A stretch of DNA of 64,000 nt from Aurantibacter_A sp039941195 (GTDB taxonomy: Bacteria > Bacteroidota > Bacteroidia > Flavobacteriales > Flavobacteriaceae): assembly GCF_039941195.1 (NCBI RefSeq), contig NZ_JBDVFA010000085.1:150796-214795 (forward strand). Direction: 5' to 3'. Of this stretch, positions 60,590-64,000 are shown piece by piece; position 1 is the stretch's first letter; the number at the start of each line of letters is the position of its first letter. The notes beneath the pieces were generated by a model. The model was not told the DNA's origin and did not search any database. It saw only the letters and a program-made list of their open reading frames with translations. Made by a program: the position numbers and the translations under genes.

Positions 60590-61630
60590 ATGGGGAATTA
60601 TTCAAAGACATCAAAATATGTACTTGAGCCTTATCAAGAGAACAAGTCATTACCAGAATTAGAAAGACTTTATGAAAGTTCATATGCAGTTACTGCTTTT
60701 GGTAATATTAGTTATGGAGAACAAAAGAAATACACGTTCTCGGTTTTAAATGAGAAAGAACAAGTTACTGATGTTATTTTATTCGGCACCAACAAGAATA
60801 AGGTTGAGGTTATAAATCAACTGTGTTCCATTGATGATTCGGTTTTAAACATGTTTAGTAAAACTGTTTTCGAGAACTTTAATAACATTCGTAAAATTTC
60901 TTTTCAAAAGCAATACGCTAAAATTAACTCAGAAGAGTACCATTCTTATGCTACGGAAATGAATGATGATTATATCATTGATTTGCCGGAAAATATTGCA
61001 ACCTATAGATCTTTATTAGGCAAGAATATTAAACGTAATATCAATAGTTCTATAAATCGATTAAAAAGAGATTTTGCTGATTTTGAAATAACCTTTTATG
61101 AGAAGGAAAATGTTCCAGTTTCAATTATCGAAAAAGCGTTTGAATTGAATCAGTTAAGAATGAAGAAAAAAGGCAAAGCCTCACTTCAAAATGCCGAGAT
61201 GAATAGAAGAATGATTGAACGTGTAAAGGCACATGGTCTTGTTTCGAGTATTTGTGTTGAAGGAAGAGTAGCTTCGGTTATTGTTAACACGATAGTTGGG
61301 GGACATTTGTATTTTCATATAATCTCACACGACCCAAAGTATGATTACTACCGCTTAGGGCAAGTAAATTTATATTTAACTATTAAACACTTTTTGGAAC
61401 AAGGAGGTAAAAAATTTCACCTCTTATGGGGTGAATATGATTATAAATATCAATTTAAGGGAGAAAAGCATTTGCTGTATTCTTATGATTTACTTCGAAA
61501 AGGTGAAAGTTTGAACTGGGAGAAAACCAAGCATAAAACACGTAAAACTGTCAATTTTTTAAAAGGGATTACACCTCAAAAAGTAATCTCATATTCAAAG
61601 CGAAGATTGTCAAAAAGAATCAAGGCATAA
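60590..61630 (+). CDS. FemAB/CelD-like GNAT acyltransferase
   Basis: 346 residues. The middle and C-terminal parts (YRSLLGKNIKRNINSSINRL, FELNQLRMKKKGKASL, RLGQVNLYLTIKHFLEQGGKKFHLLWGEYDYKYQF) fit the GNAT_6 / BioF2-CelD and FemAB-like group, which acylates cell-wall or polysaccharide precursors. The substrate is unknown. The ATG at 60590 is in frame with the domain; the ATG at 60583 is out of frame and soon stops. Confidence 0.78.
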   Translation: MGNYSKTSKYVLEPYQENKSLPELERLYESSYAVTAFGNISYGEQKKYTFSVLNEKEQVTDVILFGTNKNKVEVINQLCSIDDSVLNMFSKTVFENFNNIRKISFQKQYAKINSEEYHSYATEMNDDYIIDLPENIATYRSLLGKNIKRNINSSINRLKRDFADFEITFYEKENVPVSIIEKAFELNQLRMKKKGKASLQNAEMNRRMIERVKAHGLVSSICVEGRVASVIVNTIVGGHLYFHIISHDPKYDYYRLGQVNLYLTIKHFLEQGGKKFHLLWGEYDYKYQFKGEKHLLYSYDLLRKGESLNWEKTKHKTRKTVNFLKGITPQKVISYSKRRLSKRIKA

Positions 61631-61632
61631 AT

Positions 61633-61665
61633 AAAAAGGGTTTCCATTTAGGAAACCCTTTTTAT
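61633..61665 (+). terminator. Bidirectional intrinsic terminator
   Basis: AAAAAGGGTTTCC (61633-61645) pairs with GGAAACCCTTTTT (61651-61663), a 13-bp stem with a 5-nt loop and A/T tracts. It sits between convergent genes and can serve both. Confidence 0.92.
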
Positions 61666-61681
61666 ATTAGTGTATTTAAAA

Positions 61682-62602
61682 CTACATGAATGCATCTTCA
61701 CTTTTATAAGCATCTATTACTGCTTGTTCTCCATCTTTACCTTCTTTAGAATTTCCGTGTTCCATTCCTAAAACACCATCGAATCCTTTTTCATGAATCC
61801 ATTTAAAGACATTTTTGTAGTTTATTTCACCTGTAGTAGGTTCTTTTCTGCCCGGATTGTCTCCAATTTGTATGTATGCAACTTCATCCCAAGTTAAACC
61901 CATATTGTGAATTAAATGGCCTTCGGTCTTCTGCATATGATAAATGTCGAAAAGTATTTTGCATGATGGGCTATCTACGCCTTTACAAATCATATAAGTT
62001 TGATCAGAATTTTGCAAGTACAAATCAGGTGAATCAGAAAGCGGTTCTAATACCATTACCAAACCATGAGGTTCTAATATTTCAGCTCCTCTTTTTAGTG
62101 CTTCAATTACATTACCATCTTGTACTCCAATAGGCAGTTTTCTTTCATAACCTCCCGGCACAACAGTCATCCATTTAGCATTTACACGCTTTGCGGTTTC
62201 TACAGCTCTTTTGCATCCATCTAAAAAGATATCAATATATTCTTGTTTACCAGCTGCTAATGTATTTGCCATATTGCCGCCTTTGTCAACTACAAAAACA
62301 CCCATAGTCATTCCGCGTTTCGCTAAAGTCTCCCCCATTTTGGTTTGCATAGCTAAGTCGCGTTTCATCATGCCATTATCTTCAAATGCTGTGAAACCTT
62401 GATCGGCCATGAAATTTATTTGGTCAATCGGATCTTCACCAGCTAGATTTTTAAACATGCCCAAATGCGGTGCATATTTTAAATTGAATTTATGTGCAGC
62501 TGTATTGCTGGTTGAATTCGCATGCGATAATACGCCAGTCATAGATAGTGCTCCAGTTGTTAGAGCAGTTTTTTGGATAAAACTTCTTCTTTTCATTTTC
62601 AT
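61682..62602 (-). CDS. Tat-exported TIM-barrel sugar isomerase-like protein
   Basis: 306 residues from the ATG at 62602. The N-terminus MKMKRRSFIQKTALTTGAL is a twin-arginine signal. The body is an AP-endonuclease-2 / hydroxypyruvate isomerase-like TIM barrel with metal ligands in VMVLEPLS, ILFDIYHMQ and GVLGMEHGNS. It would act in the periplasm on a sugar or hydroxyketone. The ATG lies 7 nt after the stop of the upstream dehydrogenase-subunit gene. Confidence 0.88.
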   Translation of the reverse strand: MKMKRRSFIQKTALTTGALSMTGVLSHANSTSNTAAHKFNLKYAPHLGMFKNLAGEDPIDQINFMADQGFTAFEDNGMMKRDLAMQTKMGETLAKRGMTMGVFVVDKGGNMANTLAAGKQEYIDIFLDGCKRAVETAKRVNAKWMTVVPGGYERKLPIGVQDGNVIEALKRGAEILEPHGLVMVLEPLSDSPDLYLQNSDQTYMICKGVDSPSCKILFDIYHMQKTEGHLIHNMGLTWDEVAYIQIGDNPGRKEPTTGEINYKNVFKWIHEKGFDGVLGMEHGNSKEGKDGEQAVIDAYKSEDAFM

Positions 62603-62609
62603 AATTTGT

Positions 62610-63257
62610 TTACAATGACCATGCTTTACCATCTGTTAATTCTGTAAGGTCATCACAGCCTATGTATTCACCAGGTATGGGCAAATAGGCGAGTACCTTC
62701 TCTCCTACATACTCCGAAGTTTTATAACCCCAAATAGTTGTTCCTCGTAATTGGCTCGCAAAGGCATATGCAGCTGCATCGTCATTTAAATTAGCAGTTT
62801 CGTTTGCTGCAAGTGCTTTGTTGTAATCAGCGATGGCTTCAGAATTCTTTAATTGTTCATCTTTCGATATTTTTAAAGTGCTTGCTAAAGTCGTCTCTAA
62901 ATCTTCCATGCTTAAATCACCCGCTTTTTCTTTGCCAGCAGTTTTTAGTGATTTACTAAGAAATTTGTCCATAGACATTTTAAAAAAGTCTTGCTTTTCT
63001 TGATCCATAACTTCATTTACAAACTTATCTATAAAGATGTGAACTTGAAGTTCTGAAGCGGCAGGCGTATCTGTTGCTGGTAATATGATATCTACTAATT
63101 TCATTATTGCTGAACCTTGGTCAGGAGTTAAAAAATCAGGAGTCCAAGTGATAGCGTTTTCACTTTTACAACTTTGAACGATGCTTAATAATGTAGGGGT
63201 AGCAATAGTGTAACCTAGTGCCGCTCCCATGTTTTTTAGTGCTTTTCTTCTATCCAT
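62610..63257 (-). CDS. Gluconate 2-dehydrogenase subunit 3-like protein
   Basis: 215 residues. A twin-arginine-like signal (MDRRKALKNMGAALGYTIATP) leads to the gluconate_2-dh3 domain (FLTPDQGSAIMKLVDIILPATDTPAASE ... AFASQLRGTTIWGYKTSEYVG). These small subunits accompany GMC oxidoreductases and aid their maturation or export. The ATG shares one base with the stop of the GMC gene (TAATG). Confidence 0.92.
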   Translation of the reverse strand: MDRRKALKNMGAALGYTIATPTLLSIVQSCKSENAITWTPDFLTPDQGSAIMKLVDIILPATDTPAASELQVHIFIDKFVNEVMDQEKQDFFKMSMDKFLSKSLKTAGKEKAGDLSMEDLETTLASTLKISKDEQLKNSEAIADYNKALAANETANLNDDAAAYAFASQLRGTTIWGYKTSEYVGEKVLAYLPIPGEYIGCDDLTELTDGKAWSL

Positions 63258-64000
63258 TATATATTTCCTTTTTTAAGTTGCGCAACTGCATGGTTAGCAG
63301 CACGGGCAGTAAATGCCATATAAGTTAATGATGGGTTTACACAAGCAGCTGATGTCATAAAGGCACCATCTGTTACGTATACATTTGAAACATCATGTAA
63401 TTGATTGTTTCCATTTAATACTGAGGTTTTTCTATTTCGCCCCATACGTGCTGTACCCATTTCGTGAATTCCAAGTCCTAGTCCGGTTGGTCCGTCATGG
63501 CCTTTCACATCTTTAAATCCTGCCTTTTCTAACATTTCAACGGCAGATTCTTGCATGTCCTTACGCATATTAAATTCATTTTCCTGTAAATCAGCATCAA
63601 AAGTAACAGTAGGTAGGCCCCATGCATCTTTTTTATCGTAATCTAAGGTCATTCTATTGTCTTCATAAGGTAAAACTTCGCCAAATCCACCTATTCCCAT
63701 TCTCCATCCACCTGGTTTTTCGACTGCATTTTTCAAATCTTTACCGTACGCTAATTCTGCAACTGTATCTTCCCAGTTACCTCTGCTGGCACCACCCTGA
63801 TATCCGAAACCTCTTTTGTAATCGGTTCTGTTTGATGTGCCACCTAAATTTCTAAAACGAGGAATATAAACTCCATTCGGTCTTCTACCTTTATAATATT
63901 TGTCTTCAAATCCGTCGAAATTTCCAGAAGCTCCTACACCTAAATGATGATCCATAATATTACGTCCTAATTGGTCGGAGTCATTCCCCATTCCATTCGG
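63257..64000 (-). CDS. GMC-family oxidoreductase, N-terminus beyond window edge
   Basis: About 248 C-terminal residues are present; the gene continues past base 64000 (PNGMGNDSDQLGRNIMDHH is internal, not the start). The catalytic GMC C-terminal motifs are visible: HEMGTARMG with the active-site histidine, and NVYVTDGAFMTSAACVNPSLTYMAFTARAA. It is a flavoprotein sugar or alcohol dehydrogenase, probably periplasmic, with the subunit 3 protein as partner. Confidence 0.93.
   Translation of the reverse strand, partial: PNGMGNDSDQLGRNIMDHHLGVGASGNFDGFEDKYYKGRRPNGVYIPRFRNLGGTSNRTDYKRGFGYQGGASRGNWEDTVAELAYGKDLKNAVEKPGGWRMGIGGFGEVLPYEDNRMTLDYDKKDAWGLPTVTFDADLQENEFNMRKDMQESAVEMLEKAGFKDVKGHDGPTGLGLGIHEMGTARMGRNRKTSVLNGNNQLHDVSNVYVTDGAFMTSAACVNPSLTYMAFTARAANHAVAQLKKGNI

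Noticed and set aside
1..64000. tRNA, rRNA, riboswitch or insertion sequence
   Set aside because: No cloverleaf, rRNA segment, known riboswitch core or transposase was recognised on reading both strands, though a covariance-model search could not be run.

Overview
The window looks like chromosomal DNA of a marine-type member of the Flavobacteriaceae (Bacteroidota). The evidence is low GC content, AT-rich leaders with few Shine-Dalgarno sequences, primary-type promoters with a TAnnTTTG element, a type IX secretion sorting domain, DUF1460, DUF3109, bacilliredoxin and ThuA-type lipoproteins, a fused hemC-hemD gene, and tyrosyl-radical class I NrdAB. No rRNA, tRNA, CRISPR array, intact insertion sequence or prophage was seen.

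Left part (1-26 kb): nearly the whole heme pathway is here. A minus-strand run reads hemA > hemCD fusion > hemE > GNAT acetyltransferase > hemF > a 52-residue basic protein > SEC-C protein > lipoprotein. hemB lies beyond a divergent, unusual helicase gene. hemH is at 16.7 kb, and a HemJ-type protoporphyrinogen oxidase is at 25.4 kb. A PchR-like AraC regulator is divergent from hemA. Between these lie a ThuA lipoprotein, a DUF1460 cysteine amidase-like protein, a 1178-residue TraB/GumN-like protein, and a catabolic or envelope group (sulfatase, PQQ-type sugar dehydrogenase, NTF2-like protein, membrane AraC regulator, alpha/beta hydrolase).

Middle (26-40 kb): mostly ordinary housekeeping genes. 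They include an orphan NtrY-like kinase, a crotonase, an outer-membrane beta-barrel, an HD hydrolase, PlsC, bacilliredoxin, TerB-DnaJ, HupE-like, dCMP deaminase, CtpA protease, MarC and DUF3109. A LytS/LytTR-type two-component system closes the segment.

Accessory segment (40-54.5 kb): this is the most interesting part. It holds a periplasm-facing TPR-CHAT protease-like protein next to a one-pass anti-sigma-like protein and an ECF sigma factor. Around them are many small lipoproteins, micro-ORFs, a tandem beta-helix lipoprotein, a PhcB-like methyltransferase, a type IX secreted protein and a tail-fibre-like repeat protein. Seven plus-strand start regions and the sigma gene's own upstream region share a bipartite motif (TGTTnACYTTT, 12 nt, YAYnAA) at fixed spacing. 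I read this as a candidate ECF promoter defining a local envelope regulon. LytTR-box-like sites and a duplicated 80-bp element also lie upstream of the small secreted genes.

Right end (54.8-64 kb): nrdB-nrdA, two membrane micro-ORFs, a stand-alone TrpB2-type tryptophan synthase beta chain, a FemAB/CelD-like acyltransferase, and a minus-strand cluster of GMC oxidoreductase (partial), gluconate-dehydrogenase subunit 3-like protein and a secreted TIM-barrel isomerase.
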